Shown here: one piece after another, positions 6,826 to 14,769 of the stretch
Numbering within the stretch: the stretch's first letter is position 1
Layout: every line of letters begins with the position of its first letter
DNA from: Lachnospiraceae bacterium UBA4292
GTDB taxonomy: Bacteria; Bacillota; Clostridia; Lachnospirales; Lachnospiraceae
DNA: 16,676 bases
Assembly: GCA_002395865.1 (NCBI GenBank)
Contig: DGVE01000227.1
Coordinates: forward strand, 1-16,676
Direction of reading: 5' to 3'
Notes under the pieces: generated by a model
The model's database searches: none
Told to the model about the DNA's origin: nothing
What the model saw: the letters and a program-made list of their open reading frames with translations, nothing else
Position numbers and translations under genes: made by a program

Positions 6826-6853
6826 ATTCGCCGGCGGCCCACGCAGGATAGAT

Positions 6854-7273
6854 ATGTATTCAATAAGAACAGAACAGTATTTTGACTCCGCGCATTTTCT
6901 GCGCGGCTATGAAGGAAAATGTGCCAACATCCACGGACACAGATGGTGTGTCACGGTGGAGGTGAGTGCGGATGAGTTAAACAGCGAGGGACAGACCCGC
7001 GGCATGGTGGTGGATTTCGCCGTGTTAAAGGGCGACCTCAAGGAGCTCACCGACGCGCTTGACCACTGTCTCATAATAGAGGACGGTTCGCTCAGGCAGC
7101 GCACTCTCGACGCGCTTTTCGATGAGGGATTCAGGGTGGTATCCCTGCCCTTCAGACCCACGGCAGAGAATTTCGCGAGGTATTTCTGCGAGCTCATGCA
7201 GAAAAAGGGCTACAGAGTGTATTCGTCATCGGTCTACGAGACGGAGAACAACTGCGCAAGGTACATGCCATGA
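6854..7273 (+). CDS. queD: 6-carboxy-5,6,7,8-tetrahydropterin synthase QueD
   Basis: Converts 7,8-dihydroneopterin triphosphate to 6-carboxytetrahydropterin, the second step towards queuosine after FolE. The protein has 139 residues from the ATG at 6854. Zinc-binding histidines are His14 (FDSAHF), His27 and His29 (CANIHGHRW), with the catalytic Cys23 four residues before His27. His71 in LDHCLI and Glu129/131 near the C-terminus (YETENNCARY) complete the family pattern. An upstream GTG at 6797 stays in frame but would translate through the attenuator; AGGA five bases before 6854 supports the ATG. First gene of the operon; its stop overlaps the queE start by four bases (ATGA). Confidence 0.95.
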   Translation: MYSIRTEQYFDSAHFLRGYEGKCANIHGHRWCVTVEVSADELNSEGQTRGMVVDFAVLKGDLKELTDALDHCLIIEDGSLRQRTLDALFDEGFRVVSLPFRPTAENFARYFCELMQKKGYRVYSSSVYETENNCARYMP

Positions 7274-7932
7274 TCTACAATGTAGCGGAGATATTCGCAA
7301 GTATCAACGGCGAGGGCCCGAGAGCCGGTGAGCCGGCCGTATTCGTACGTCTCATGGGCTGCAATATGCGCTGCAGCTACTGCGACACGGCGTGGGCGCT
7401 TACGGGAGCGCCGCAGATGAAGCTTTCGGAGTCCGAGATCGTTGAAAAGATACTCTCCTTCGGACTGCAAAGCGTGACTCTGACGGGCGGGGAGCCGCTG
7501 CTTGCAAAGGACATCGATGTGCTCATAAGACGCATCTGCAAAGAGCCGGGTCTTAGGCTCGAGATAGAGACGAACGGAAGCATACCGGTGTGGCCGTATT
7601 TTGACTTGGAGAGCTCCCCCGTGATGACACTCGACTACAAGCTGCCCGGAAGCGGCTGCGAGAAACTGATGTGCGCGCAGAACTTCGAGCGAGTGAGGCC
7701 TTGCGACTCGGTAAAATTCGTCTGCTCCGACAGCTCGGATCTTGCAAGAAGTCTCGAAATAATAAGAAGATACTCACTGGAGGACAGATGTCAAGTGTTC
7801 CTCAGCCCTGTGTGGGGCATGATCGACCCAAAGGAGATGGTCGCGTTCCTGCTCGAAAACAGGCTTAAGGGCGTCAGGCTGGCACTCCAGCTCCACAAAT
7901 TCATCTGGGATCCCAATGAAAGAGGTGTATGA
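7270..7932 (+). CDS. queE: 7-carboxy-7-deazaguanine synthase QueE (radical SAM)
   Basis: A 220-residue radical SAM enzyme that turns 6-carboxytetrahydropterin into 7-carboxy-7-deazaguanine. The iron-sulfur cluster motif Cys31-x3-Cys35-x2-Cys38 (CNMRCSYC) is intact and spaced as in standard radical SAM enzymes. The TGGEP SAM-binding motif is at 72-76, and [10 protein letters not shown] (11-20) is the typical QueE N-terminus. It starts inside the queD stop (ATGA) and its own stop touches the folE start, so translation of the three genes is probably coupled. Confidence 0.95.
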   Translation: MIYNVAEIFASINGEGPRAGEPAVFVRLMGCNMRCSYCDTAWALTGAPQMKLSESEIVEKILSFGLQSVTLTGGEPLLAKDIDVLIRRICKEPGLRLEIETNGSIPVWPYFDLESSPVMTLDYKLPGSGCEKLMCAQNFERVRPCDSVKFVCSDSSDLARSLEIIRRYSLEDRCQVFLSPVWGMIDPKEMVAFLLENRLKGVRLALQLHKFIWDPNERGV

Positions 7933-8495
7933 TGGCAATTGATCAGGAAGCAATCAAATATCACATCCGCGGTATACTCGAGGCTCTGGGCGAAGACCCT
8001 GAGCGCGAGGGACTGAAAGATACCCCCGACAGAGTCGCGAGAATGTACGCGGAGGTCTTCGAGGGCATAAACTACACGAACCACGAGATCGCCGAGAAAT
8101 TCGGCAAGACATTTAAATACGAAGGTGACACGGAGGATATGGTCGTCGTTCGCGACATCGACATCTTCAGCTACTGCGAGCACCACATGGCTCTTATGTA
8201 CGATATGAAGGTCACGGTAGCCTACATCCCGAGGGAGAAGGTCATCGGTCTCTCGAAGGTGGCACGCATAGCCGAGATGGCCGCCAAGCGTCTTCAGCTT
8301 CAGGAGCGCATCGGCCGCGACATTTCCGAGATCATAAGGGAAGTGACCGGAAGCGAGGACGTGGCGGTACTCATCGACGGCAAGCACAGCTGCATGACCG
8401 CGAGGGGCATAAAGAACACCGGCGCCCTCACCCACACGCAGACGCTCTCCGGCCGTTTCAAGACCGAACCCGAGCTGTTAAAGAGAGTGAGGTAA
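7932..8495 (+). CDS. folE: GTP cyclohydrolase I FolE
   Basis: Converts GTP to 7,8-dihydroneopterin triphosphate, feeding QueD. The 187-residue protein has the zinc site Cys82/His85 (SYCEHHM) and Cys154 ([10 protein letters not shown]), plus IGLSKVARI and RLQLQER of the family. Two tandem ATGs exist (7929 and 7932); the second is taken because AGAGG (7921-7925) is six bases upstream of it and only three from the first. The gene sits inside the que operon, so it probably serves queuosine, though the product is also the folate precursor. The segment after the zinc Cys ([16 protein letters not shown]) departs from the KPGAKTVTS found in classic folate enzymes; this may mark a queuosine-dedicated copy. 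Confidence 0.95.
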   Translation: MAIDQEAIKYHIRGILEALGEDPEREGLKDTPDRVARMYAEVFEGINYTNHEIAEKFGKTFKYEGDTEDMVVVRDIDIFSYCEHHMALMYDMKVTVAYIPREKVIGLSKVARIAEMAAKRLQLQERIGRDISEIIREVTGSEDVAVLIDGKHSCMTARGIKNTGALTHTQTLSGRFKTEPELLKRVR

Positions 8496-8498
8496 TAT

Positions 8499-9179
8499 AT
8501 GAAGGCACTTGTACTTGCAAGCGGCGGCATCGATTCCACCACCTGCCTCGCGATGGCGGTCGACAGATACGGTGCCCAAAACGTCACCGCTCTCTCCGTC
8601 TCATACGGTCAGAAGCACTCGCGAGAATTAGAGAGCGCAAAGGCCGTGGCTATGCACTTCGGCGTGGAGCTCATGACCATCGATCTGGCGCAGATGTTTG
8701 CATACAGCGACTGCTCGCTCCTAAAGAGCTCGGATAAGGATATACCCGAGGAGAGCTATGCCAAGCAGCAGGAAGCCGCGCCCGGCCCCGTTTCGACCTA
8801 CGTTCCGTTCAGAAACGGCCTTTTCCTCTCTGCGGCTGCCTCCATCGCCCTCTCCCTCGGCTGCGAGACCGTCTGGTACGGCGCTCACGCGGATGATGCC
8901 GCGGGAAATGCCTACCCCGACTGCTCCGAAAGCTTCGTAGACGCCATGGGCAGAGCGATAAATGAGGGGACAGGCGGCGCGCTGTCACTCGTAGTTCCCT
9001 TCGTCACCAGCAACAAGGCGGAGGTCGTCCGCACCGGACTTAAGCTCTCGGCTCCCTACCACCTGACATGGAGCTGCTACAACGGAGGCGACCGCCCCTG
9101 CGGAAAATGCGCTACCTGCATAGACAGGGCAAAGGCATTTGCGCAAAACGGAGTGTCAGATCCGGCCATGACTTACTGA
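8499..9179 (+). CDS. queC: 7-cyano-7-deazaguanine synthase QueC
   Basis: ATP-dependent conversion of 7-carboxy-7-deazaguanine and ammonia to preQ0. The 226-residue protein starts with a PP-loop, SGGIDST (8-14), the nucleotide-binding motif of the N-type ATP pyrophosphatases. YVPFRNGLFLS (101-111) and YGAHADD (127-133) are QueC blocks. A four-Cys zinc site lies at 193, 201, 204 and 207 (SCYNGGDRPCGKCATC). The ATG is three bases after the folE stop, with GAGG overlapping the folE end. Downstream comes queF, 25 bases away, with a strong ribosome binding site. Confidence 0.96.
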   Translation: MKALVLASGGIDSTTCLAMAVDRYGAQNVTALSVSYGQKHSRELESAKAVAMHFGVELMTIDLAQMFAYSDCSLLKSSDKDIPEESYAKQQEAAPGPVSTYVPFRNGLFLSAAASIALSLGCETVWYGAHADDAAGNAYPDCSESFVDAMGRAINEGTGGALSLVVPFVTSNKAEVVRTGLKLSAPYHLTWSCYNGGDRPCGKCATCIDRAKAFAQNGVSDPAMTY

Positions 9180-9204
9180 TCCGTAATATCGAAGGAGGAA
9201 TACC

Positions 9205-9699
9205 ATGCCGAGAACGCCACAAGAGACCGAGGGAATAACACTCCTTGGTAGCAATAAGACACAGTATCCTCAGGGCTATGCGCCAGAGGTGCTTCAGACC
9301 TTCATAAACAAACATCCGGGACGTGATTATTTCGTCAAATTCAACTGTCCCGAGTTCACCAGCCTCTGCCCCATCACGGGACAACCGGACTTCGCCACCA
9401 TATACATCTCCTATGTACCCGATGTAAAGATGGTAGAGAGCAAGTCCCTTAAACTCTATCTCTTCAGCTTCCGCAACCGCGGGGACTTCCACGAGGACTG
9501 CGTGAACATCATCATGGACGATCTGATAAAGCTCATGGACCCGAAATACATCGAGGTCTGGGGCAAATTCACACCCAGAGGCGGCATATCCATCGACCCC
9601 TACTGCAACTACGGCCGCCCGGGAACCATGTGGGAGCAGGCCGCCGAAGACAGGCTTACAATGCACGATCTCTACCCTGAGAAGGTGGACAACAGATAA
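9205..9699 (+). CDS. queF: NADPH-dependent 7-cyano-7-deazaguanine reductase QueF (type I)
   Basis: Reduces the nitrile of preQ0 to the amine of preQ1, the likely ligand of the leader RNA. The length, 164 residues, fits the unimodular YkvM type. The catalytic Cys55 lies in [10 protein letters not shown] with Asp62; the NADPH-binding signature ESKSLKLY is at 78-85; His96 (FHED) and Cys134 ([10 protein letters not shown]) follow family positions. AAGGAGG lies seven bases before the ATG. It is the last gene of the operon, ended by the terminator at 9715-9744. Genes for inserting preQ1 into tRNA (tgt, queA) are not in this window. Confidence 0.96.
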   Translation: MPRTPQETEGITLLGSNKTQYPQGYAPEVLQTFINKHPGRDYFVKFNCPEFTSLCPITGQPDFATIYISYVPDVKMVESKSLKLYLFSFRNRGDFHEDCVNIIMDDLIKLMDPKYIEVWGKFTPRGGISIDPYCNYGRPGTMWEQAAEDRLTMHDLYPEKVDNR

Positions 9700-9714
9700 T
9701 ATATACCAAACGCA

Positions 9715-9744
9715 AAAACAGGGCCCTTTGGAGGGTCCTGTTTT
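9715..9744 (+). terminator. Terminator of the que operon
   Basis: A 13-bp stem AAAACAGGGCCCT / AGGGTCCTGTTTT (one G-U pair) with loop TTGG. The T run is in the 3' arm and continues as GATTTA. It begins 15 bases after the queF stop. The matching A run on the other side means it could also act on minus-strand transcripts coming from the island. Confidence 0.9.
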
Positions 9745-9773
9745 GATTTAACTGTTAAAACCGGTCAGTCATA

Positions 9774-9860
9774 TCATAGCTGCGGCTGGTTGTTTATGAT
9801 CGGATCTTCGATATTATTATCGACCTCATTGATGTTGATCACATTACCGGCCTTCTTTTC
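9774..9860 (-). pseudogene. Possible C-terminal remnant of a lost gene
   Basis: On the minus strand 28 open codons end in TGA at 9774-9776. They code an acidic, Asn-rich tail ending NNIEDPIINNQPQL, and are closed upstream by TAG at 9861-9863. There is no start codon with a ribosome binding site at the front. Just upstream, AAGGCAGGTAAC and AAGGCCGGTAAT form a near-repeat 22 bases apart, out of frame, as if a duplication broke the frame. It may be the tail of a gene lost at the island border, or chance. Confidence 0.25.
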
Positions 9861-9940
9861 CTATGTTACCTGCCTTCTCTGAATGATTCAACTATTCAAA
9901 TATAGCAATCCAGTTTATTTGTTTAATCATTTTCTTTAAA

Positions 9941-9967
9941 ATAGACTAAAAACCATCTCAAGTCTAT
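9941..9967 (-). terminator. Weak hairpin after the HNH/SF3-like gene
   Basis: On the minus strand ATAGACT-N13-AGTCTAT is followed by TTTTAAAG. The stem is only 7 bp and AT-rich, so it is a poor terminator, but it lies about 60 bases downstream of the gene stop. A second short inverted repeat (TATCTC / GAGATA) lies near 9985-10003. Confidence 0.3.
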
Positions 9968-10029
9968 GCTTTCTATGGAAACTATCTCTTCACTGGAGAT
10001 AAATGATACACCATATGGGGGCAAGTCAT

Positions 10030-11586
10030 TTACCTATGATTTTGTTTCTTAAGTCTGATTCCTATGTAAAATATCCCCGCACCTGTTCTTTTCTTGTTGG
10101 CATATTGTATTATTTCAATGCAAAACCTCTTCATTGACACCGGAGTATATTCCTTTTCTATCATATAATCCTGGTATGAATTATACAGTCTTGTTGCGCT
10201 ATACTTATCATTAGGGTCGTTCGTGTACTCACAAATAGTGTCAAACCATTCTTTCACACTGCCCTCAGCAGATACTGGCAAAACAGATGTAGAATAGTCA
10301 AGCGTGGTATCTTTTTCTGTAAGAAACCACTTGAGAATCTCACCACCCTCTTCCAAAATCGCATCCATACTCGTATTTGTTGGATCCCTTTTCAGTTCAA
10401 TTACGATAGAATTATCTGCGCACCGCTTTCCTGCATAGCAGAATAACGGCAGATATCGATCTACATTCAGGACAGTAGGAGAGAAAAAACGATTATCTGC
10501 AATGGCTTCCATCACATCAGATGCCAAGCTTTTATTCTTCATATTGCAGACGAGCAGTCTACAGTTTGGTATTTCATATCCTGAAGGATTTCCGACCCTA
10601 AAAATCTTTGGCGAAGAGATATTGGCAACATAAGACCCCAGAACATCACGAATAATTAAGAGTAAATAATTGATACTCTCTTCCACGCCATTGATAATAA
10701 CATACTTCTCGATTCTATCTCCACGCAAAGCAGCACAAATGATTTTTCGGAAGGCACCGATATCGGATTGTTTACGCATTACGTTCGTGAGATATCCATA
10801 GAATCGTTCTGGAAAACCATCTTTTATATCATAATTGGTGCAACTCAACTTGAAATCATTCGTTGGAAGAATCGGTAAAAGATCCGATACATTCAGCGTC
10901 TGGTTTGGAGTATTGAAACCTCCCGGGATAATTTGTAAAACATATTGCTTGTTCTGGCTGATTGCACTAAAAACTTCCGCTCCAGATGAATAAACGTCGA
11001 ATTTAATATCATTTTGCGCGCGTTCCGCAAGTGCTGCTTTTAAATGAAATGCTGGCAGTATCTCCCATTTCTTCTCGTTACATATGATTGTTTTACCATT
11101 ATAAACCCGAATGCCACAATCGACATATGGAATAGATAAATGCAAATCTTTCTTCCCCGAATCGGAATGTCTCATATAATTTTTGTAGTAAAAGAGGCTA
11201 CGATGAATCTTCATATACTGCTTGCGCTTTTCGTTATAGATTTCGTTCCCGAGGCTGTAATACTGAAATTCATTCTTTATTTCATCCGGTATTGCATCGC
11301 TAAATATCATGTAGCCTTCATCATCAAAAGTCAGAAGCAACTTATCGAAGTAATCGTCAATAAACTTTGCAAGTAAAAGTCCATTATTGGGGTCAAATTG
11401 CGATGCATCATCTCCTTCGAGAACGCATAGTATATATGGCTTGATATGTGATGCAATTAAGCCTTTGTATGGTTTTTTTGATGCAAAGCACTTTGCAACT
11501 CCGTATACGTTCACAGATTCATCAACAAGAGCCTCCCGATATTGAGCCTGCATTTGCATGTCTCTTTGCGGCTTAGTATCCTTCAT
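10030..11586 (-). CDS. HNH nuclease domain fused to a degenerate SF3 (D5/P4-type) helicase-like region
   Basis: A 518-residue protein. Residues about 14-98 match the HNH_2 layout: ASHIKPY (45-51, His47), DPNNGLLL (65-72, Asn68) and IDDYFDK (76-82, Asp77/Asp81). From about 228 on it resembles the D5_N plus SF3 helicase region of phage P4-type primase-helicases: FPERFYGYL (258-266), ICAALRGD (283-290), then KYVIINGVEESINYL (294-308) where a Walker A (GxxGNGKS) is expected but the Gly-Lys-Ser is gone. The C-terminus (443-512) looks like the winged-helix end of such proteins, with SATRLYNSYQDYM and AGIFYIGIRLK. No primase motif was seen. GGAGGGGG (11596-11603) lies nine bases before the ATG. Codon use is AT-rich, unlike its neighbours. 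It stands alone in the island; a role in defence against phage or in a mobile element is inference. The helicase homology is by eye and needs a profile search. Confidence 0.7.
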   Translation of the reverse strand: MKDTKPQRDMQMQAQYREALVDESVNVYGVAKCFASKKPYKGLIASHIKPYILCVLEGDDASQFDPNNGLLLAKFIDDYFDKLLLTFDDEGYMIFSDAIPDEIKNEFQYYSLGNEIYNEKRKQYMKIHRSLFYYKNYMRHSDSGKKDLHLSIPYVDCGIRVYNGKTIICNEKKWEILPAFHLKAALAERAQNDIKFDVYSSGAEVFSAISQNKQYVLQIIPGGFNTPNQTLNVSDLLPILPTNDFKLSCTNYDIKDGFPERFYGYLTNVMRKQSDIGAFRKIICAALRGDRIEKYVIINGVEESINYLLLIIRDVLGSYVANISSPKIFRVGNPSGYEIPNCRLLVCNMKNKSLASDVMEAIADNRFFSPTVLNVDRYLPLFCYAGKRCADNSIVIELKRDPTNTSMDAILEEGGEILKWFLTEKDTTLDYSTSVLPVSAEGSVKEWFDTICEYTNDPNDKYSATRLYNSYQDYMIEKEYTPVSMKRFCIEIIQYANKKRTGAGIFYIGIRLKKQNHR

Positions 11587-11667
11587 CCTATAGTTCCCCC
11601 TCCAAAAAACCTATCTTGAAATACCTGTATTACACCTTGATAGTTAATGATTTACCATTCGAGTCGA

Positions 11668-12981
11668 TTAGTTAAATTCTTTAGTATTATTGTTGGTTAC
11701 CTTCCCACAAAACTCCTCCAGCACCTCGAAATAGTTCTCGAAGGTCTTGCCGACGCACTCCTTATCCTCTATCACCATACCGGGGCACTCAAGCCCCGCC
11801 AGCGCAAAGCCCATAGCGATGCGATGATCGTTGTATGTCTTTATATGCGCGGGCCTCACCTCGCCGGGATATATCTCTATTCCATCGTCGAACTCCTTCG
11901 TGCGTATACCCATGCGTCCGAGCTCCGTCACGATCGCCTCTATGCGGTCGCTCTCCTGATACCTTATGTGCCCTATGCCGCGTATCCTCGTGGGTGAATC
12001 CGCAAATGCGGCAAGCACCGCAACAGTGATCGCCTGATCCGAACAAGCCGACATATCCACATCGACTCCGTGCAGACCGGCTCCGCATACGCTCACGCCA
12101 TTATCATCTCTTACCACCAAAGCGCCCATGTCTCCAAGGACATCAAAAAGAGCCTCATCTCCCTGAAGACTGCCCCTCCTTACGCCCTTTACAGTGGTCT
12201 TCACGCCAAGCAGCGCTCCGGCCGCGTAAAAGTACGCCGCACCGCTCATATCGGGTTCCACATGATAGTCCATGGCCGTATAATGCTGACGTGCAGGCAC
12301 GATAAACGTGTCCGCCGCCGGTCTCTTTACTCTGACGCCGAACTGTGCCATCATTTTCACGGTCATCTCTATATAGCTCATGCCGTGGCTTCCTACGGTA
12401 CGTATTCTGAGTCCCTCCGGCAGGCAGACTGCCGATATGAGAAGCGCAGAGAGGAACTGGCTGCTCTTGTCTATGTCGACGCATACCTCCCCGTTCGCCG
12501 CGCCATTACCTGCGATCTCAAAGGGAAGCGCATCCTGCGCCTGTGAGCATGTGACCTGCGCCCCGAGAGAGCGAAGTACCTCTATCAGGGGCTTCATGGG
12601 TCTTTTTTTCATCTGCTCGGAGGCATTTACCGTGTACCTGCCGGGAATGACTCCCAGAAGAGCACTGAGGAACCTGGCCGCCGTGCCGGCGCTGCCGACA
12701 TCTATGGCAGCTTCGGAAAACGGTATCCTTCCTCCCATTCCTCTGACAGACACCGTCTTCGCTGCCTCGTCCGCCTGAACTTCAAAGCCGAGGCTCCTGA
12801 GGCAGGAAATGAAATGTCTCGTATCGTCGGAAAAGAGTACTCCCGAGAGTCTGCACTCCCCGTCGCACAGAGCCGCCATGAGGAGCGCCCTGTTCGTGAT
12901 GCTCTTCGAGCCGGGCACCTCCACGCACACATCCCTGTTCACTATACGATCCGCGATGCTATCTATCGAAATGCAGCTCAT
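11668..12981 (-). CDS. aroA: 3-phosphoshikimate 1-carboxyvinyltransferase (EPSP synthase)
   Basis: Sixth step of the shikimate pathway, joining phosphoenolpyruvate to shikimate 3-phosphate. From the ATG at 12979-12981 it has 437 residues. Visible motifs are GSKSITNRALL (24-34), GSAGTAARF (96-104, in the PEP-binding region where E. coli has NAGTAMR), KRPM (126-129), SSQFLSALL (173-181), SDQA with the catalytic Asp315, QESDR (342-346) and NDHRIAM (384-390). A TTG at 13002 would extend it by seven residues, but GGAGG (12991-12995) nine bases before the ATG decides for the shorter form. The start overlaps the end of the GH18 gene by 23 bases. The C-terminus ends in an AT-rich extension, TNNNTKEFN, right at the island border, which may be a product of the insertion. 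Confidence 0.95.
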   Translation of the reverse strand: MSCISIDSIADRIVNRDVCVEVPGSKSITNRALLMAALCDGECRLSGVLFSDDTRHFISCLRSLGFEVQADEAAKTVSVRGMGGRIPFSEAAIDVGSAGTAARFLSALLGVIPGRYTVNASEQMKKRPMKPLIEVLRSLGAQVTCSQAQDALPFEIAGNGAANGEVCVDIDKSSQFLSALLISAVCLPEGLRIRTVGSHGMSYIEMTVKMMAQFGVRVKRPAADTFIVPARQHYTAMDYHVEPDMSGAAYFYAAGALLGVKTTVKGVRRGSLQGDEALFDVLGDMGALVVRDDNGVSVCGAGLHGVDVDMSACSDQAITVAVLAAFADSPTRIRGIGHIRYQESDRIEAIVTELGRMGIRTKEFDDGIEIYPGEVRPAHIKTYNDHRIAMGFALAGLECPGMVIEDKECVGKTFENYFEVLEEFCGKVTNNNTKEFN

Positions 12982-14674
12982 TCCAGATATCCTCCGTCTC
13001 AAGACCCATCTTCCAGCAGGCCACTCCCGCCAGGCCGTAGGCCTTTATCATATCCACCCTCCATCTGACAGACTCCGCGCTCTCGGTCCACACCTTGTAG
13101 TTCTCGCCCTCGTAGGTGAACTCCGCGTAGTAATTGCCGATCTCTTCAGACCATGAAGGCTTCGCTCCCGCAGCATTAAGTATATCGTTCATGGCAGTCA
13201 TATTCTTGGCCTCGCTCGATATCACATTGCCCGCAGAATCCACCCTCCACAGTCTTGTGTAGAAAGGAATCGCGTTTATAAGCTTCTCCTTCGGCACCTC
13301 AGAGAGAGTGTCCGTTATGCCCTTCTCCACAAATGCCTTCGAGGCCACGGGACCCGCATCGGAGCCCGCGTAGTGCTCGTCATAACCCATCATTATGATA
13401 TAATCGGCCACGTCGGCCTGTCCCGCCCTGTCAAAATACAGATTGAAAGAGGCCGGAACATAGTTGTCTACGGAGAGCACCAGACCTGCCAGACGGCACC
13501 TTATCGAGAGCTCCCTGATAAACTCAAGATACGCCCCGGCGCAGCTTTTACCTACGCCTCCACCGCCTGAGTCTGCCTCGAAATCGATATTCAGGCCATC
13601 CACGCCGAGACTCACGGCGTCATCCACTATACCGTTTATAAAGCGCTGTCTGCTCTCGTAGTTCGAAAGGAACACGAGATTATCGTATTTGCCGTTATTG
13701 AAATTATCGACCATCGCCCAGACCTTCAGTCCGCGAATGTGCGCGGCGTCCACATAGAGCGCGCTGGATATCGACCTGAAGCTTCCGTCCTCACCGGCCA
13801 GACTGTAGAAGGTGGGGGATACCACGTTCACCTCCGGGTACAGATGCGATGACAGGTAGCTCACCTGCGCCTCATGGTCGGTTGTATTCATCTGATGCCA
13901 CACAAGTACCACAGGCTCCTCCATGGCTATGGAGCTGTAATCGTATTTCGGAGAGTTCTTATATGAAAAATCCGCCGCCTCAGTGGCATCCCCGGTCCTC
14001 ACATAACCTATGAGGCCTCTTTCGCTCATGACACGCAGCCAGCCATCCTCCTCTGATATCAGGCAAAGAGCATCTCCTTCTGCAAGCCGGCATACTATGC
14101 TGTTTCTGATGGACGCGCCCGCACGAAGCTGCGTATCGTATTTGACCCTGAGCATCTTTACGTTGATCTTTGTCGCGCTGCTCCAGATCTTCGATGTAAA
14201 TGTGTCGTCGTAAACCTCTATGGAGCAGCCCGCGAGCTCCTTCACAAAGGCCGAAGCTATGTATTTATCCTCCCCTATCGTGATGAACGGCGCGTAGTAG
14301 CTCTCCAAAACGGTATCGTCCACACTGTATGACTTCTCACCCGGCTTTATCCTGATGAGCTGCGTGGGCAGGGCATAGAGCATCTCTCCCAGCGAGCTGT
14401 CGTAGAAAAACTTCCTGTCAATGGACTGTGCAGTCTCAAGAGGAAGATACAGCATGCCGTCGCGCTTGACGGCCTTTAAAGATGACTCCTGTGCGTTCAC
14501 GCACACGGCGTACTGCTCCCCGTCGGAGAGTCCCAGATAGCTCCTGATATCTACGAATGAACTTACGGGTCCAAGAAATTTATAACACAGAAAGCCTGCG
14601 CAGGCTCCAAGTATCAGGACCGCGCATATGATTATTACGGCAACTGCGGAACGGCTCGGTTTTTCGGGTCTCAT
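12959..14674 (-). CDS. Membrane-anchored GH18 family glycosidase with SH3 domain (YaaH/SleL-like)
   Basis: A 571-residue protein. Residues 11-31 form a hydrophobic N-terminal anchor after a short basic segment, so the rest is outside the cell. Residues about 70-155 resemble a copper-amine-oxidase-N-like stalk (GMLYLPLETA ... YIASAFVKEL). An SH3-type domain covers about 172-230. The GH18 barrel runs from about 254 to 566, with the catalytic signature Asp359-G-L-N-I-Asp364-F-Glu366 (DxxxxDxE) intact. This architecture is typical of peptidoglycan or spore-cortex N-acetylglucosaminidases such as SleL/YaaH, so the likely substrate is peptidoglycan or a related glycan. AAAAGGAG lies just upstream of the ATG, and aroA overlaps its 3' end. 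Substrate is inferred from family only. Confidence 0.9.
   Translation of the reverse strand: MRPEKPSRSAVAVIIICAVLILGACAGFLCYKFLGPVSSFVDIRSYLGLSDGEQYAVCVNAQESSLKAVKRDGMLYLPLETAQSIDRKFFYDSSLGEMLYALPTQLIRIKPGEKSYSVDDTVLESYYAPFITIGEDKYIASAFVKELAGCSIEVYDDTFTSKIWSSATKINVKMLRVKYDTQLRAGASIRNSIVCRLAEGDALCLISEEDGWLRVMSERGLIGYVRTGDATEAADFSYKNSPKYDYSSIAMEEPVVLVWHQMNTTDHEAQVSYLSSHLYPEVNVVSPTFYSLAGEDGSFRSISSALYVDAAHIRGLKVWAMVDNFNNGKYDNLVFLSNYESRQRFINGIVDDAVSLGVDGLNIDFEADSGGGGVGKSCAGAYLEFIRELSIRCRLAGLVLSVDNYVPASFNLYFDRAGQADVADYIIMMGYDEHYAGSDAGPVASKAFVEKGITDTLSEVPKEKLINAIPFYTRLWRVDSAGNVISSEAKNMTAMNDILNAAGAKPSWSEEIGNYYAEFTYEGENYKVWTESAESVRWRVDMIKAYGLAGVACWKMGLETEDIWNELHFDR
12991..12995 (-). promoter_or_regulatory. 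GGAGG ribosome binding site fixing the aroA ATG
   Basis: On the minus strand GGAGG lies nine bases before the ATG at 12979-12981, inside the GH18 coding region. It selects this start over the in-frame TTG at 13002, which would put the site inside the coding sequence. Confidence 0.75.
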
Positions 14675-14712
14675 GTCGGACTCCTTTTATAATGCGGCTT
14701 ATAAACAAAGGA

Positions 14713-14738
14713 TGCACCCACACCAGCGTGTGGGTGCA
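14713..14738 (-). promoter_or_regulatory. Perfect hairpin at the 5' end of the GH18-aroA transcript
   Basis: TGCACCCACAC-CAGC-GTGTGGGTGCA, a perfect 11-bp stem. On the minus strand it is followed by TCCTTTGTTTAT, a poor U-tract, so it may be a weak terminator for the kinase unit. But the extended -10 at 14747-14755 would start transcription at about 14740, placing the hairpin at the very 5' end of the GH18-aroA mRNA. Stabiliser, operator or terminator are all possible. Confidence 0.6.
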
Positions 14739-14746
14739 CCGGAAAC

Positions 14747-14755
14747 AGTATAGCA
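14747..14755 (-). promoter_or_regulatory. Extended -10 promoter of GH18-aroA
   Basis: TGCTATACT on the minus strand has a consensus-like -10 with the TGn extension. No good -35 box lies at 16-18 bases, as is common for extended -10 promoters. It lies 15 bases after the stop of the 42-codon ORF. Confidence 0.6.
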
Positions 14756-14769
14756 TACTCCGACTGCAA

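Larger units (their letters stand above)
9745..11667. other. AT-rich island between queF and aroA
   Basis: This stretch is visibly richer in A and T than both sides: for example 20 of 60 bases are G or C at 10621-10680, against 41 of 60 at 5101-5160. It holds one large gene (10030-11586), about 285 bases with no convincing gene (9745-10029) and an 81-base gap before the end of aroA. No integrase, transposase, terminal inverted repeats or clear target duplication was found. Acquisition by transfer is inferred from composition and content. Confidence 0.6.

Noticed and set aside
6797..6853. GTG start at 6797 for queD
   Set aside because: It would place the conditional terminator inside the coding sequence and add 19 residues not typical of QueD; the ATG at 6854 has a ribosome binding site.
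7791..8435. 214-codon minus-strand frame
   Set aside because: Antisense to queE and folE, both with full active-site motifs.
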